64,000 nt of DNA from Nevskiaceae bacterium (GCA_018883185.1 VEQP01000010.1:29545-93544), one strand, 5' to 3'. Shown: positions 9,460 to 20,323, counted from the stretch's first letter. Notes: a model not told the origin generated them from the sequence alone. A program made the numbers and translations.

Positions 9460-11186
9460 GACGCGCCTCGCTGCCCTGCCGCACGACGCTCGAGCAGTCG
9501 CTCGATCACCTCGGCGATGGGCCAGGCTTCGTTATCCGCCGCACGCCGATGACGGTACTCGAGGTTGCCTGAATCGATGCCGCGATCGGAGATCACAAGG
9601 CGATGTGGGATGCCGATCAGTTCCGCGTCGGCAAACTTCACGCCCGGTCTCGCGTCGCGATCATCGAGCAATACCTCGACGCCACGCGCAACGAGTTGCT
9701 CGTACAGCGATTCGGCCATGGCCTGCACCCGAGGCGATTTACCGGCGTTGAGCGGTACGAGGACAACATCGAAGGGCGCGAGCGGCTCCGGCCAGAGAAT
9801 GCCTGCGGCATCGTGGTTCTGCTCAATCGCGGCGGCGACAATGCGCGTCACGCCGATGCCATAGCAACCCATGTACATGGTGACTGGTTTGCCGGCCTCA
9901 TCGAGCACCGAGGCCTGCATGGCCTCGCTGTACTTTCGGCCGAGCTGGAAAATGTGGCCGACCTCGATGCCGCGTCGGATCCCAAGCCTGCCTGCGCCGC
10001 CCGGGCTCGGGTCACCGGGGACGACGTTGCGAACGTCCACGGCGGTCGGCTCGGGTAAATCGCGCTGCCAGTTGACACCGCGATAGTGCTGGTCGAGTTC
10101 GTTGGCGCCGCATATGAAGTCGGCAAGCGTGAGCGCCGCGTGATCGGCGAATACTGGACAACGCAGACCGATCGGTCCGAGGTAGCCCGGTTCGCAGCCC
10201 GTCGCGGCCACGACCGCCTCACGCGCCGCCATGCGCAGCGGCGTCGCGACACCTGGCAGTTTCTGCGCCTTGATGGCGTTCAATTCGTGATCGCCACGCA
10301 GCACGATGGCGACGACACCGCCCTCGCTGCCATCGACCATCAGCAACTTAAGCGTTTTCGTCGCTGGCACACCCATGAAAGTGCAGAGTTGCTCGATGGT
10401 GCGGCAGCCTGGCGTCGCGATTTTCGCCAGCGGTTCAAGTGCCGCAGCGCGCGGGGTAGAGGGCGGCAGGGCGGGGGCCAACTCGAGGTTGGCCGCATAC
10501 TGATCGGCGCCATCGGACACGGCAATCGCATCTTCTCCCGAGTCCGCCAGCACCTGAAACTCTTCCGAGGCCGTGCCGCCGATCGAGCCCGTGTCGGCCT
10601 TGACCGGACGAAACTCCAGGCCCATGCGCTTGAACATGCGCATGTAGGCCTCGCGCATGATGTCGTAGCCCTGTTGCAGCGACTCTTGCGAGGCGTGGAA
10701 CGAGTAGGCGTCCTTCATGAGGAACTCGCGACCGCGCATCACGCCGAAGCGCGGCCTGATCTCGTCGCGAAACTTCACTTGGATCTGGTAGAAATTCACC
10801 GGCAGCTGCCGATAGCTCTTCAATTCCCGGCGTGCGAGGTCCGTGATCACTTCTTCGTGCGTCGGTCCGATGACGAAGTCGCGCTGGTGTCGATCTTTCA
10901 AGCGCAGCAATTCCGGGCCGTACTGCTCCCAACGTCCCGACTCCTGCCACAGCTCTGCGGGCTGCACGGCGGGCATCAGCACTTCGAGCGCACCGGCGCG
11001 ATCCATCTCTTCGCGGATGATGGTCTCCACCTTGCGCAGGCTGCGCAGGCCGAGCGGCGTCCAGGTGTAGATGCCGGCCGCGAGGCGCCGGATCAAGCCT
11101 GCACGCAGCATCAGTTGATGGCTGATGACCTCGGCTTCCGAGGGGGTTTCCTTGACGGTATTGATCGGGTATCGGGACCAACGCAT
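9456..11186 (-). CDS. proS: Prolyl-tRNA synthetase
   Basis: Class II synthetase that charges tRNA(Pro). It is 576 aa, the long bacterial form with an editing domain inserted between motifs 2 and 3 (roughly residues 225-405). That domain removes mischarged Ala-tRNA(Pro). Motif 1 lies near [20 protein letters not shown], motif 2 is [17 protein letters not shown], and motif 3 is [15 protein letters not shown]. The C-terminal anticodon-binding domain ends in a basic tail. ATG 11186 gives the canonical [15 protein letters not shown] start. A GGAG lies 12 bases upstream, so the Shine-Dalgarno spacing is long. wrbA follows with a four-base overlap. Confidence 0.98.
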   Translation of the reverse strand: MRWSRYPINTVKETPSEAEVISHQLMLRAGLIRRLAAGIYTWTPLGLRSLRKVETIIREEMDRAGALEVLMPAVQPAELWQESGRWEQYGPELLRLKDRHQRDFVIGPTHEEVITDLARRELKSYRQLPVNFYQIQVKFRDEIRPRFGVMRGREFLMKDAYSFHASQESLQQGYDIMREAYMRMFKRMGLEFRPVKADTGSIGGTASEEFQVLADSGEDAIAVSDGADQYAANLELAPALPPSTPRAAALEPLAKIATPGCRTIEQLCTFMGVPATKTLKLLMVDGSEGGVVAIVLRGDHELNAIKAQKLPGVATPLRMAAREAVVAATGCEPGYLGPIGLRCPVFADHAALTLADFICGANELDQHYRGVNWQRDLPEPTAVDVRNVVPGDPSPGGAGRLGIRRGIEVGHIFQLGRKYSEAMQASVLDEAGKPVTMYMGCYGIGVTRIVAAAIEQNHDAAGILWPEPLAPFDVVLVPLNAGKSPRVQAMAESLYEQLVARGVEVLLDDRDARPGVKFADAELIGIPHRLVISDRGIDSGNLEYRHRRAADNEAWPIAEVIERLLERRAAGQRGAS

Positions 11187-11240
11187 GGCTGAGGACAGCT
11201 CCGGCTGAGTGCAAGGGCCGACATGTTACGGGGGCGGCGA

Positions 11241-11275
11241 TTGTCCCGAAAGGTTTGCGCCCCTATGATGGGCTG
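11241..11275 (+). promoter_or_regulatory. pssA promoter directing leaderless initiation
   Basis: TTGTCC (11241-11246), a 17-base spacer, TATGAT (11264-11269), then six bases and GTG at 11276. Both hexamers and their spacing fit a sigma-70 promoter. The transcript would begin at or next to the GTG. There is no Shine-Dalgarno before this GTG. The arrangement rules against the upstream TTG at 11255, which lies between the -35 and the -10. Confidence 0.6.
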
Positions 11276-12082
11276 GTGAACGAGCCCTCGACATCGCCTG
11301 ACCGCCGCCCCGTCTCCACCCGCCGCGGTATTTACCTGCTGCCGAATCTGCTGACCACGGCCTGCTTGGCCTGCGGTTTCTTCGCAATCGTTTCGGCCAT
11401 CAACGGGGATTTCAGCGCCGCCGGCCTCGCTTTGTTCGTCGCCATGATCTTCGATGGCATGGATGGCCGGGTCGCCCGCTGGACGGGGACCGAGTCCGTG
11501 TTCGGCAAGGAGTATGACAGCCTGGCGGATATGGTCTCCTTCGGGGTGGCGCCTGCCCTCGTTGCTTATCAATGGGGGTTCGCGGCGATTTCCGAGTACG
11601 GTGAAGCCTGGGGACGCTTTGGCTGGATCGCCTCGTTCATCTACGCCGTGTGTGCCGCACTGCGGCTTGCGCGCTTCAACGCCCGCGCAGCCACTGTCGA
11701 TAAGCGTTTCTTCGAGGGTTTGCCGAGTCCCTCAGCGGCCGGTCTCGTGTCGGCATTCGTGTGGTTCTCGAGCGAGTGGACCGATCCCGGTTTGCTTGGC
11801 CTCAGCCTGACATTCTCCGTGTGTCTGATCGCCGGTGGCTTGATGGTGTCGAGTTTCCCGTACAGCAGCGTCAAGCAGATCGACTGGAACGCACGCGTCA
11901 AGTTTTTCTACTTTGTCATCGTGCCGATCTCGCTGGCCTTGGTCGCCGTCGAGCCCTCGCCGATGCTGCTGTTTCTGTACTCCTGTTATGCGCTGTCGGC
12001 GCCGTTCATGTGGGTCGTTCGTCGCCTGCGCCGCGGCGGACCGCGCGGTCCCGGCGAGTCGCCGCCGACCGGCCATGCTTGA
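11276..12082 (+). CDS. pssA: CDP-diacylglycerol-serine O-phosphatidyltransferase
   Basis: Membrane enzyme that makes phosphatidylserine, the precursor of phosphatidylethanolamine. From GTG 11276 it is 268 aa and multi-spanning. The CDP-alcohol motif DG-x2-AR-x8-G-x3-D-x3-D is complete (MDGRVARWTG to YDSLADM, about residues 62-84). The N-terminal GIYLLPNLLTTACLACGFF is the family's first helix. An in-frame TTG at 11255 would add seven residues, but the promoter spacing favours 11276. The stop overlaps the next gene (UDG) by eight bases (ATGCTTGA). The C-terminal 25 residues are Arg/Gly/Pro-rich and cytoplasmic. Confidence 0.93.
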   Translation: MNEPSTSPDRRPVSTRRGIYLLPNLLTTACLACGFFAIVSAINGDFSAAGLALFVAMIFDGMDGRVARWTGTESVFGKEYDSLADMVSFGVAPALVAYQWGFAAISEYGEAWGRFGWIASFIYAVCAALRLARFNARAATVDKRFFEGLPSPSAAGLVSAFVWFSSEWTDPGLLGLSLTFSVCLIAGGLMVSSFPYSSVKQIDWNARVKFFYFVIVPISLALVAVEPSPMLLFLYSCYALSAPFMWVVRRLRRGGPRGPGESPPTGHA

Positions 12083-12740
12083 GCGCGCCCGTCGCAGCCA
12101 GTACCTGCAGGCGCTAGGTATCGATGAGTGGACGCGTCGCGTCCAGCCCGCCGTCGACATTGTCGAGACCGTTTCGGGTGAAGACGAGTGGACGGTGCTG
12201 CAGAACTCGGTCGCTGCCTGCCAGCGGTGTGCGCTACACGAGTGCCGTACCCAAACCGTGTTTGGCGTCGGCGATCGGCGCGCCGAGTGGATGGTGGTCG
12301 GTGAAGCACCGGGTGCCGAGGAAGATGCCCGCGGCGAACCCTTCGTCGGTGCGGCTGGGCAGTTGCTCAACGCCATGCTGGCTGCGATCGGTCTCGCCCG
12401 AGAGAGCGTGTTCATTGCGAACGTTCTGAAGTGCCGTCCGCCGGGCAACCGGGATCCCTCGCCGGCGGAGATCGCCGAGTGTTTGCCTTATCTGCATCAG
12501 CAGATCCGGCAAGTGAAACCGCGTCTGATCCTCGCCTTTGGTCGTGTGGCTGCGCAAAGCCTGCTCGGCACCGACCAGCCGCTCGGCGCCTTGCGCGGCA
12601 GCGTCCATGCGGCGGCGCCCCTCAACACTCCGGTCGTTGTCACGTATCATCCTGCCTACCTGCTGCGCACGCCTGCCGAGAAGCGCAAGGCCTGGGAAGA
12701 CCTCAAGTACGCCCGCCGGATACACGCCGAACTTCGCTGA
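12075..12740 (+). CDS. Family 4 uracil-DNA glycosylase (Fe-S)
   Basis: Removes uracil from DNA after cytosine deamination, starting base excision repair. It is 221 aa. Motif 1 is GEAPGAEED and motif 2 is the HPAYLLR segment near the C-terminus. Four cysteines (CQRC near the start of the domain, CRPPGNRDP, and AECLPYL) fit the 4Fe-4S ligands of family 4. The N-terminal 50 residues precede the domain and include the LGIDEWTRR segment, common in proteobacterial members. The start ATG 12075 overlaps pssA, and the stop overlaps the rimI ATG by one base (TGATG). Confidence 0.92.
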   Translation: MLERARRSQYLQALGIDEWTRRVQPAVDIVETVSGEDEWTVLQNSVAACQRCALHECRTQTVFGVGDRRAEWMVVGEAPGAEEDARGEPFVGAAGQLLNAMLAAIGLARESVFIANVLKCRPPGNRDPSPAEIAECLPYLHQQIRQVKPRLILAFGRVAAQSLLGTDQPLGALRGSVHAAAPLNTPVVVTYHPAYLLRTPAEKRKAWEDLKYARRIHAELR

Positions 12741-13213
12741 TGGCCACCGCTGCCCAAAATTTGCCGATGCCGCGCCTGACGATGCGCCGCATGCTCGAGA
12801 CTGACGTCAACGATGTCGTCGCGGTCGAGCGCGTGGCCTATCCATTTCCCTGGAGCGAGGGGATCTTTCGTGATTGCCTTCGCGCCGGCTACATCTGTCG
12901 TGTCGCCGAGCTCGATCATCTTTTCGTGGGCTACGGCATTCTGAGCGTAGGTGCCGATGAAGCGCATGTGCTCAATGTCTGTGTGCATGCCGACTTTCGC
13001 TTTCGCGGCCTCGGTCGACATTTGATGCTGCACCTCATCGACATTGCCCGATCGGCCGGTGCGCGGGATCTGTTTCTGGAGGTGCGACCGAGTAATCCGG
13101 TCGCCGTAAGGCTCTATCAATCTTTGGGTATGCAGCAGATCGGCGTACGCCGCGGCTACTACCAGGCCGAGCAGGGTCGCGAAGACGCGATCGTCATGCG
13201 GCTTTCCCTGTAA
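12740..13213 (+). CDS. rimI: Ribosomal protein S18 alanine N-acetyltransferase
   Basis: GNAT-fold enzyme that acetylates the N-terminal alanine of ribosomal protein S18. It is 157 aa. Family features include the [12 protein letters not shown] segment of RimI proteins, the acetyl-CoA loop [31 protein letters not shown] and the C-terminal RRGYYQ. An N-terminal extension of about 12 residues precedes the domain. The ATG shares one base with the UDG stop, so the pair is likely translationally coupled. rimI next to a UDG gene is frequent in bacteria. Confidence 0.93.
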   Translation: MATAAQNLPMPRLTMRRMLETDVNDVVAVERVAYPFPWSEGIFRDCLRAGYICRVAELDHLFVGYGILSVGADEAHVLNVCVHADFRFRGLGRHLMLHLIDIARSAGARDLFLEVRPSNPVAVRLYQSLGMQQIGVRRGYYQAEQGREDAIVMRLSL

Positions 13214-13229
13214 CGACGGCGGTGTAGCG

Positions 13230-14813
13230 GTGAATCTCGGCGAAGAAGTGGCGCGTCGGCGCACGTTTGCAATCATTTCCCATCCCGATGCGGGTAAGAC
13301 CACTCTGACCGAAAAGTTGCTGCTGTTCGGCGGCGCGATTCAGCTCGCCGGCACGGTCAAGGGCCGCAAGGCGGCGCGTCATGCCACCTCGGACTGGATG
13401 CGGCTCGAGCAGCAGCGCGGTATCTCGGTCACGTCCTCCGTTATGCAGTTTCCGTACAACGACTGCATCGTCAATCTGCTCGATACACCGGGTCACGAGG
13501 ACTTTTCCGAGGACACCTACCGCACGCTGACGGCGGTCGACTCGGCGCTGATGGTCATCGACTGCGCGAAGGGTGTCGAGGATCGCACCATCAAGTTGAT
13601 GGAGGTTTGTCGCCTGCGCGATACGCCGATCATGACCTTTATCAACAAACTCGACCGCGATGGTCGTGCTCCCATCGAATTGCTCGATGAGATCGAGCGC
13701 GTGCTCGGTATCGCAACCGCGCCCGTTACCTGGCCAATCGGCATGGGGCGTGAACTCAAGGGGATCTATCATCTCGGCGAGGATCGCATCTACGTCTACG
13801 AGGCGGGCGAGCGGGGGCGGGTGGGCGAGAATATCGTCATCGAAGGACTGCATAGCGACGCCGGTCGCGAGTTGCTCGGCGATGCGGCCGCGGCGTTCGA
13901 TGAGGAAATCGAGTTGGTACGCGGTGCCACACAGGCCTTCGATCTCGAGGAGTACCGCGCGGGTAAGCAGACGCCGGTGTTCTTCGGTTCGGCGATTGCC
14001 AACTTTGGCGTCGAGGAGTTGTTGAAGTCCTTCACGCGGCATGCGCCCGGCCCCTTGCCGCGCGCCACCCGGCAGCGCCTCGTTCAGCCGGATGAGGCCA
14101 AGCTGACAGGTTTCGTGTTCAAAATTCAGGCAAACATGGACCCGGCGCACCGAGACCGCATCGCGTTTCTACGCCTGTGCTCCGGTCGGTACAGTCGGGG
14201 AATGAAAATGCGCCACGTCCGGCTCGGGAAGGACGTGCGTATTGCGGATGCGCTCACGTTCCTCGCCTCGGATCGTTCTGCTGCCGATGAGGCGTACGCC
14301 GGCGACATCATCGGTTTGCACAATCATGGGACGATCAATATCGGTGATTCGTTTACCGAGGGGGAGGAGCTGGGCTTTACGGGCATCCCCAATTTCGCCC
14401 CGGAAATGTTCCGTCGCGCGGTGCTCAAGGACCCGTTGAAGATGAAGGCGCTCTCCAAGGGGCTCGGACAATTGTGCGAGGAGGGGGCTACGCAGTTGTT
14501 CCGACCGCTGCGCAACAATGACCAAATACTGGGCGCCGTGGGCCAGCTGCAGTTCGAGGTGGTGGCGTTCCGGCTGCAGGACGAGTATGCGGTGCAATGC
14601 GCCTTCGAGCCGATCGGCGTGCACACGGCGCGCTGGGTGCAGTGCGCGGACGAGAAGATGCTCGAAGAATTCCGTGCCAAGGCTTACGAGCACCTGGCGG
14701 TGGATCACAGCGGCGCACTCGTATATCTTGCTCCCTCGAGGGTCAATCTCGGTCTGATCATCGAGCGTTGGCCAGGTATCACCTTCAGGGAAACACGCGA
14801 GCAGGCCAATTGA
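13230..14813 (+). CDS. prfC: Peptide chain release factor 3
   Basis: GTPase that recycles RF1 and RF2 from the ribosome after termination. It is 527 aa, normal length. G1 is [10 protein letters not shown] at about residues 16-25, with TVKGRKA-type switch 1, G3 DTPGHEDF and G4 NKLDR. Domains II and III follow. The start is GTG 13230, giving the family N-terminus [22 protein letters not shown]; Shine-Dalgarno signals are weak. It lies 16 bases after rimI. The MFS gene follows after 17 bases, so all genes from pssA to the acyltransferase run in one direction. Confidence 0.98.
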   Translation: MNLGEEVARRRTFAIISHPDAGKTTLTEKLLLFGGAIQLAGTVKGRKAARHATSDWMRLEQQRGISVTSSVMQFPYNDCIVNLLDTPGHEDFSEDTYRTLTAVDSALMVIDCAKGVEDRTIKLMEVCRLRDTPIMTFINKLDRDGRAPIELLDEIERVLGIATAPVTWPIGMGRELKGIYHLGEDRIYVYEAGERGRVGENIVIEGLHSDAGRELLGDAAAAFDEEIELVRGATQAFDLEEYRAGKQTPVFFGSAIANFGVEELLKSFTRHAPGPLPRATRQRLVQPDEAKLTGFVFKIQANMDPAHRDRIAFLRLCSGRYSRGMKMRHVRLGKDVRIADALTFLASDRSAADEAYAGDIIGLHNHGTINIGDSFTEGEELGFTGIPNFAPEMFRRAVLKDPLKMKALSKGLGQLCEEGATQLFRPLRNNDQILGAVGQLQFEVVAFRLQDEYAVQCAFEPIGVHTARWVQCADEKMLEEFRAKAYEHLAVDHSGALVYLAPSRVNLGLIIERWPGITFRETREQAN

Positions 14814-14830
14814 CCAGCAGGCCAAGTGGG

Positions 14831-16105
14831 ATGAAAAGCCCGTACAAGCGCCGCGATACCGTGTCCTGGGCGCTGTACGACTGGGCTAACTCGGCGTTCG
14901 CGACCACGGTCTTGGCCGGTTTCTTCCCGGTTTTTTTTCAACAGTACTGGAGCACCGGGGTCGATCCCACGGTGAGCACCTCGCGACTCGGTTTCGCCAA
15001 CGGGGTGGCGGGCCTGATCGTCGCTGTGCTCGCGCCCGTTCTTGGCGCCATTGCCGATCGAACGGCCGGGCGTAAGCGGCAACTCGTCGGCTGGACGTTG
15101 GTTGGGGTGATCGGTACCGCCGCGCTAGGCTTCATCGGCTCAGGCGAGTGGTGGTGGGCGGCCGCCTGTTTCATGATGGCGTGCATCGGTTTCAACGCTG
15201 GCAACATTTTCTACGACTCGTTGCTGCTCGATGTGGCTGAGGATCGCGATCTCGATCGAGTCTCGGCGTTCGGCTATTCCATGGGCTACCTCGGTGGCGG
15301 ATTGTTGTTCTCCCTGAATGTGCTCATGACCCTCAAGCCGCAATGGTTCGGCCTCAGCGGAGCCGCTGAGGCCGTGCAGTGGTCCTTCCTCAGCGTCGCC
15401 GTATGGTGGTTCGTGTTCACGCTGCCAGCGGCCCGGAACATCCGCGAGCGCTCGATGGACGGCCCGCCGGTCAGCCTTTACGTTGCGGCGCGCGATGGCT
15501 TGCGAGCCCTGGGGGGCACCGTCCGGCAGGTCGCGCGCTATCGCGATATTTCGCTATTTTTGCTCGCCTACTGGCTCTACATCGACGGCGTGCACACCAT
15601 CTACACCATGGCTGTCGACTACGGGGTTGCGCTTGGTCTGCCGAGTTCGAGTTTGCTGGCGGCGTTGCTGCTCACGCAGTTCGTTGCCTTTCCGTCGGCG
15701 CTGATGCTTGGTGCTTTGGGCAACCGAATCGGCGCCAAGCGCGGCATTCTTTTGTGCATTGCGGTTTACTTGGCCGCAACGGTTTACGGCTACTTTCTCG
15801 ATTCCGTTCCGGAGTTCTTCGCGCTGGCGGTGGTCGTAGGACTCGTGCAGGGCGGCGTCCAGAGTCTGTCGCGGTCATTCTTTGGTCGGCTCGTGCCCGA
15901 GGGTAAGGCAGGAGAGTTCTTCGGTTTCTACAATATGATGGGCAAGTTCGGCAGTTTCGTCGGGCCTTTGCTGATCGGTACCGTCGCACTGCTTACCGGT
16001 AATTCGCGACTGTCGATCGCGTCGCTCGTCGTGCTGTTCATTGCAGGCGGTATTTTGCTGTGGTGCGTGCCGGAGTCACGCCGCGGCGGAGCCGCTGCTG
16101 CATGA
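14831..16105 (+). CDS. MFS transporter, UMF1/Atg22-like
   Basis: 424-aa inner-membrane transporter with about 12 hydrophobic helices. The N-terminus, RDTVSWALYDWANSAFATTV, is the hallmark of the UMF1 (Atg22-like) branch of the major facilitator superfamily. In yeast, Atg22 exports amino acids from the vacuole; bacterial substrates are unknown. I place the start at ATG 14831 because it precedes this hallmark by only a few residues. The next gene overlaps by four bases. Its place behind prfC gives no substrate clue. Confidence 0.88.
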   Translation: MKSPYKRRDTVSWALYDWANSAFATTVLAGFFPVFFQQYWSTGVDPTVSTSRLGFANGVAGLIVAVLAPVLGAIADRTAGRKRQLVGWTLVGVIGTAALGFIGSGEWWWAAACFMMACIGFNAGNIFYDSLLLDVAEDRDLDRVSAFGYSMGYLGGGLLFSLNVLMTLKPQWFGLSGAAEAVQWSFLSVAVWWFVFTLPAARNIRERSMDGPPVSLYVAARDGLRALGGTVRQVARYRDISLFLLAYWLYIDGVHTIYTMAVDYGVALGLPSSSLLAALLLTQFVAFPSALMLGALGNRIGAKRGILLCIAVYLAATVYGYFLDSVPEFFALAVVVGLVQGGVQSLSRSFFGRLVPEGKAGEFFGFYNMMGKFGSFVGPLLIGTVALLTGNSRLSIASLVVLFIAGGILLWCVPESRRGGAAAA

Positions 16106-16695
16106 GCGCAAGCCGTATCCCGCATCTGCCCGCCGAGGTACCGCAGGTTCGCAGTCGCTGGCGACGCTGGCTGGGTCTGTCGGGCCTTGCGCTCGCGGGC
16201 TGGCGAGTCGAGGGCAACTTGCCGAATCTGCGCAAGTTCGTGTTGATCGTCGCGCCGCACACCTCGAACTGGGATTTCGTCGTCGGCTTTCTCGCCTATC
16301 TGGGTCTGCGTTTGCACAGCTCGTGGTTCGTCAAACACACGGCGCTGCGCTGGCCTTGGGCTGCGCTCGGACGGCATTTTGGTGCTGTGGCGATCGATCG
16401 CGCCCACGCCGGAAATGTCGTCGGCGCTTCGGTCGCGGCGATGAATTCCGCCGAACGCATGGTGATCACACTCGCCCCGGAGGGCACGCGTAAGAAGGTG
16501 GCGCAGTGGAAGCACGGCTACTATCGAATCGCCGTCGAGGCGGGTGTGCCGATCGTCACGGCGGCGCTCGATTATTCGCGCCGACGCGTCGTATTCGGCG
16601 ACGCGATGACTCCGAGCGGTGATTACGAGCGCGATTGGCCGCTGCTGCGGGCGGCTTTCGATGCGCGGATGGCGCGCCACCCCGATCAGTTCTAG
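16102..16695 (+). CDS. PlsC-like lysophospholipid acyltransferase family protein
   Basis: 197-aa acyltransferase of the 1-acylglycerol-3-phosphate O-acyltransferase superfamily, likely membrane-associated and acting on lysolipids. Block I HTSNWD (the HX4D catalytic pair) and block III APEGTRKK are clear. Between them lies a hydrophobic FVVGFLAYLGL segment. It is shorter than housekeeping PlsC (about 240 aa) and resembles a small subgroup also seen in other proteobacteria, so the acyl acceptor is uncertain. The ATG overlaps the MFS stop by four bases. Confidence 0.85.
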   Translation: MSASRIPHLPAEVPQVRSRWRRWLGLSGLALAGWRVEGNLPNLRKFVLIVAPHTSNWDFVVGFLAYLGLRLHSSWFVKHTALRWPWAALGRHFGAVAIDRAHAGNVVGASVAAMNSAERMVITLAPEGTRKKVAQWKHGYYRIAVEAGVPIVTAALDYSRRRVVFGDAMTPSGDYERDWPLLRAAFDARMARHPDQF

Positions 16696-16726
16696 CGCAC
16701 CGCGGCGCTATCGCTTGCTGGTAGGC

Positions 16727-17506
16727 TTAGCTTGACCACTCCGCCGGGTCGAGCCGAAAGGAGTCTCGCAAGAGCACGTAAAGGGTGGGATGCTGCTCGC
16801 GCAGATCGCGGGGGCGCTCAAAGAAAAACTCCGCCGCTACGGCCAGGAATTCGGTGAGATTCTCGGCGCCGTACGGATCAAGCAAGGTCGGCTCACCACG
16901 GTCGACAGCGCGACACAGTTCCGCGTGACTTGCGGCCAGAGCCGCATGCGCTGCGGCATCGCCACCGGGCCTGCTGGCTTCGAGAAAGTGGGTGATTTCG
17001 TGGATGACGACGTTGTAGCCGTCGTCACGAATTTCCGCTTCCTGTACGTCATGCCAGGACAACACCACCCGATCAGTGTCGAGTGATTGCCCAGACAGCG
17101 CGCGGTAGCCTTCCGTAACGACGCCCGTACTCTCGTCCTCGTCCTGCTCCTCCACTATGAACTCATCCGGATGCAGCGTGATGCCGTGCAGGGTCTCAAA
17201 GGGATATTCCTCGCTGCCGAGAGTCGGGATGCAGGCCTGCGCCGCGATGATGACGCGCATCTCGTCGGTGACATCCAGTCCGCGTGCACCCGTGAAGGGG
17301 ATGCGACGAATGAACTCCTGCAGCCGCGGCAGTAGGCTTTCTTGTAGCTCCTGAGGGAGGCGGCGATAAAGATGAACTTTGGCCTGCAGAACGAGGCGAG
17401 GGTCGCAGGCCAGAGTCGATTCTTCCGACCGAGCGCGACGACGTCGGCGCCGCAGCCACCAAAAGAGCCCGAGCAAAAGAACGACGATGACGAGAAGGCG
17501 CAGCAT
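16727..17506 (-). CDS. mtfA: M90 zinc metallopeptidase, MtfA family
   Basis: 259-aa protein of the MtfA (Mlc titration factor) family. In E. coli, MtfA is an aminopeptidase-like zinc enzyme that binds the glucose repressor Mlc. One N-terminal hydrophobic helix (LRLLVIVVLLLGLFWWL) followed by RRRRRR suggests membrane anchoring with a cytoplasmic domain, unlike soluble E. coli MtfA. The zinc motif HEITHFLE is present, and the downstream ENLTEFLAVAAEFFFERP supplies the further family glutamates. It begins six bases after the valS stop with no Shine-Dalgarno and is probably cotranscribed with valS. Confidence 0.88.
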   Translation of the reverse strand: MLRLLVIVVLLLGLFWWLRRRRRRARSEESTLACDPRLVLQAKVHLYRRLPQELQESLLPRLQEFIRRIPFTGARGLDVTDEMRVIIAAQACIPTLGSEEYPFETLHGITLHPDEFIVEEQDEDESTGVVTEGYRALSGQSLDTDRVVLSWHDVQEAEIRDDGYNVVIHEITHFLEASRPGGDAAAHAALAASHAELCRAVDRGEPTLLDPYGAENLTEFLAVAAEFFFERPRDLREQHPTLYVLLRDSFRLDPAEWSS

Positions 17507-17512
17507 GGCTTG

Positions 17513-20296
17513 TCAGAGCAACTGCTTGACGCGGCCGAGCTGCTCTTCGAGGCTCGACAGCGTGCGCTCGAACTCCGCCACCCGTGCATGTTCCTGCGCG
17601 ACGACTTCGGGTGGGGCGTTGCGAACGAAGTTCTCGTTCGACAGTTTGCCGCCTGCGCGTTTGATCTCCTCGCGTGTCTTACCGATGCGTTTCTCGAGAC
17701 GCGAGGCCTCGGCCTGCGGGTCGATCAGCCCGACCATGGGCACGAATGCCCGCATGCCACCCACGACCGCAATCGCCGAGGGCGGCGCCGCAACACCTGG
17801 CGGCAACACGGCGATCGATTCGGTGCCCGCGAGCCGGGCCAGGTAGTTCTCGTGGGTGGCGAGTCGGGCGAGGTCGTGCTCACCCGCCTGATCGAGCAGC
17901 ACTGGAAGTTTGCGTGCCGGGCTGATGTCCATTTCACCGCGGATCTGTCGAATACCGAGCACGAAGGTCTTGATCCACTCGACGTCGGCTTCGGCTGACG
18001 CATCGTGCGGCCAATCGCTGTCCTTTGGCCAGCTCGCCGTCATGATGGTCGCCGCGGCATCGTCAGGGGTGCCTGAGGCGGCCCGGACGCGCTGCCAGAT
18101 CTCCTCGGTGATGAAGGGCATCAGCGGGTGCAGGGCCCGCAGCAGGGCTTCCAATACGCGCTGTAGCGTCTGGCGGGTCGCCTGCTTGGCTTCGGCGCTG
18201 ACACCTTCGCCTTGCAGGATGGGTTTGGTGAGCTCGAGATACCAATCGCAGAACTCGTACCAGGTGAACTCATAAAGTGCGGTGGCCGCAAAATCGAAGC
18301 GGTATTCGGCAAAGGCTTGATCGACCGACTGCAGGGTTCGTCCAAGCCTCGAAATGATCCAGCGGTCGGCCACACTCGGCACGGTGGCGCGCGACTCGGC
18401 AACGGGAGTCGGCGAGGTGTCCTCAAGCATCAACAGCACGAAGCGCGAGGCATTCCAAAGCTTATTGCAAAAATTGCGATAGCCGCCCACGCGTGCGAGG
18501 TCGAAACGCAAATCTGCGCTTTGGGTAGCGAGCGAGGCAAAAGTAAAACGCAGCGCATCGGTACCGAAGGCATCGATACCATCCGGGAATGCCTTGCGGG
18601 TGGCTTTCTCGATGGCTGGGGCAAGCCGTGGCTGCATCAGTCCGGTGGTTCGTTTACGCACCAGATCCTCGAGGGCGATGCCATCGACGATATCCAGCGG
18701 GTCGATCACGTTGCCCTTGGATTTCGACATCTTTTGGCCTTCGGAGTCGCGGATCAGGCCGTGGACGTAGACTTCGCGAAAGGGCACCTCATCCATGAAC
18801 TTCAGGCCCATCATGATCATCCTGGCCACCCAGAAGAAAATGATGTCGAAGCCGGTGACGAGTACCGACGTCGGGTAAAAACGCTTTAGCGTGGCCGCGT
18901 CTTCCGGCCAGCCGAGTGTCGAGAAGGGCCACAGTGCCGAGGAAAACCAGGTGTCGAGTACGTCGTCGTCTTGGCGCAGGGTGCAAGAGGCGGGCAGTGC
19001 GTGCCGCGCACGGACCTCAGCCTCAGATCTCCCGACGTAGACCCGCCCCGTGTCGTCGTACCAGGCCGGAATTCGATGTCCCCACCAGAGTTGGCGACTG
19101 ATGCACCAATCTTTGATATTGCGCATCCATTCGTAGTACGTCTTGGTCCAATTTTCGGGTACGAACCGAATCGCGCCCGAGCGCACGGCTTCGATGGCAG
19201 GATCCGCCAAGGGTTGGATGCGCACGTACCATTGATCGGTCATGTACGGTTCGATGACGGCACCGGAGCGATCGCCGCGAGGCACCATCAGCGTGTGATT
19301 GTCGATGCGTTCGAGCAGGCCTGCAGCCGTGAGTTCCTCGATGATGCGCGTGCGCGCCGTGAAGCGGTCCAGACCCTGCAGGTGGGCAGGTGCCTGCTCG
19401 TTGAGATTCGCATCGGGTGTGAAAATATTGATCTGCGGCAGTTGGTGTCGCAGGCCCACTTCGTAATCGTTGAAATCGTGCGCCGGGGTGATCTTCACGC
19501 ACCCTGAGCCAAAGGTGGGGTCCACGTATTCGTCAGCGATGATCGGAATGAATCGATTAGCAATGGGTAGTCTGACGCGCTGCCCGATGAGATGCGCGAA
19601 GCGTTCGTCAGCGGGATGAACGGCGACGGCCGCGTCTCCCAGCATGGTTTCAGGGCGCGTGGTCGCTACGACGAGGTAGCCGTCGCCCTGTTCGAGCGGA
19701 TAGCGCAGATGCCAGAGCGAGCCTTGCTCTTCGCTGCTTTGCACTTCGAGATCCGAGACCGCGGTGCGCAGCACCGGATCCCAATTGACGAGTCGCTTGC
19801 CGCGGTAGATCAAGCCTTCCTCGTACAACCGAACGAAGACTTCGGTGACGACTTTCGACAAACCCTCGTCCATGGTGAAGCGATCGCGCGACCAATCCAC
19901 CGAAGCGCCCAGTCTGCGCATCTGCCGGGCGATGGTCCCGCCCGATTCACCTTTCCATTTCCAGACGCGTTCAACGAACTGCTCGCGCCCGACATCGCTG
20001 CGCGAGCGACCCTCGGCTTCGAGCTGCCGCTCGACCACCATCTGAGTGGCGATGCCGGCATGGTCGGTACCGGGCTGCCACAACGTGGGCTCGCCCCGCA
20101 TGCGGTGGTAGCGGGTGAGGGCATCCATGATCGTGTCCTGGAACGCATGACCCATGTGCAGGGTGCCGGTGACGTTCGGCGGCGGAATCACGATGCAGTA
20201 GCCGGGGCCTTCGCCTCGCGGAGCAAAAAGACCCGAGCGCTCCCAGCGCTCGTAGATGCGCTGTTCGATGTCGCGGGGCGAGTACACCTTATCCAT
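17513..20296 (-). CDS. valS: Valyl-tRNA synthetase
   Basis: Class I synthetase charging tRNA(Val), 927 aa. The HIGH-type motif is HMGH within [14 protein letters not shown] (about residues 38-51), and KMSKS occurs in [16 protein letters not shown]1 editing domain lies between them. The C-terminus ends in a coiled-coil arm ([16 protein letters not shown] onward) that contacts the tRNA. AAGGA lies 10 bases upstream of the ATG. pepA lies 27 bases upstream on the same strand. holC, often found between pepA and valS in gammaproteobacteria, is absent. Confidence 0.98.
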   Translation of the reverse strand: MDKVYSPRDIEQRIYERWERSGLFAPRGEGPGYCIVIPPPNVTGTLHMGHAFQDTIMDALTRYHRMRGEPTLWQPGTDHAGIATQMVVERQLEAEGRSRSDVGREQFVERVWKWKGESGGTIARQMRRLGASVDWSRDRFTMDEGLSKVVTEVFVRLYEEGLIYRGKRLVNWDPVLRTAVSDLEVQSSEEQGSLWHLRYPLEQGDGYLVVATTRPETMLGDAAVAVHPADERFAHLIGQRVRLPIANRFIPIIADEYVDPTFGSGCVKITPAHDFNDYEVGLRHQLPQINIFTPDANLNEQAPAHLQGLDRFTARTRIIEELTAAGLLERIDNHTLMVPRGDRSGAVIEPYMTDQWYVRIQPLADPAIEAVRSGAIRFVPENWTKTYYEWMRNIKDWCISRQLWWGHRIPAWYDDTGRVYVGRSEAEVRARHALPASCTLRQDDDVLDTWFSSALWPFSTLGWPEDAATLKRFYPTSVLVTGFDIIFFWVARMIMMGLKFMDEVPFREVYVHGLIRDSEGQKMSKSKGNVIDPLDIVDGIALEDLVRKRTTGLMQPRLAPAIEKATRKAFPDGIDAFGTDALRFTFASLATQSADLRFDLARVGGYRNFCNKLWNASRFVLLMLEDTSPTPVAESRATVPSVADRWIISRLGRTLQSVDQAFAEYRFDFAATALYEFTWYEFCDWYLELTKPILQGEGVSAEAKQATRQTLQRVLEALLRALHPLMPFITEEIWQRVRAASGTPDDAAATIMTASWPKDSDWPHDASAEADVEWIKTFVLGIRQIRGEMDISPARKLPVLLDQAGEHDLARLATHENYLARLAGTESIAVLPPGVAAPPSAIAVVGGMRAFVPMVGLIDPQAEASRLEKRIGKTREEIKRAGGKLSNENFVRNAPPEVVAQEHARVAEFERTLSSLEEQLGRVKQLL

Positions 20297-20323
20297 GGTC
20301 GATCGATCCTTCAGCGGTGACGA

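Noticed and set aside
10086..11192. 368-aa open frame antisense to proS
   Set aside because: Arg/Gln-rich shadow of the proS reading frame with no domain or upstream ribosome binding site; proS covers the region fully.
13194..14150. 318-aa open frame antisense to prfC
   Set aside because: Opposite-strand shadow of RF3; no family features, and it would overlap two good genes.
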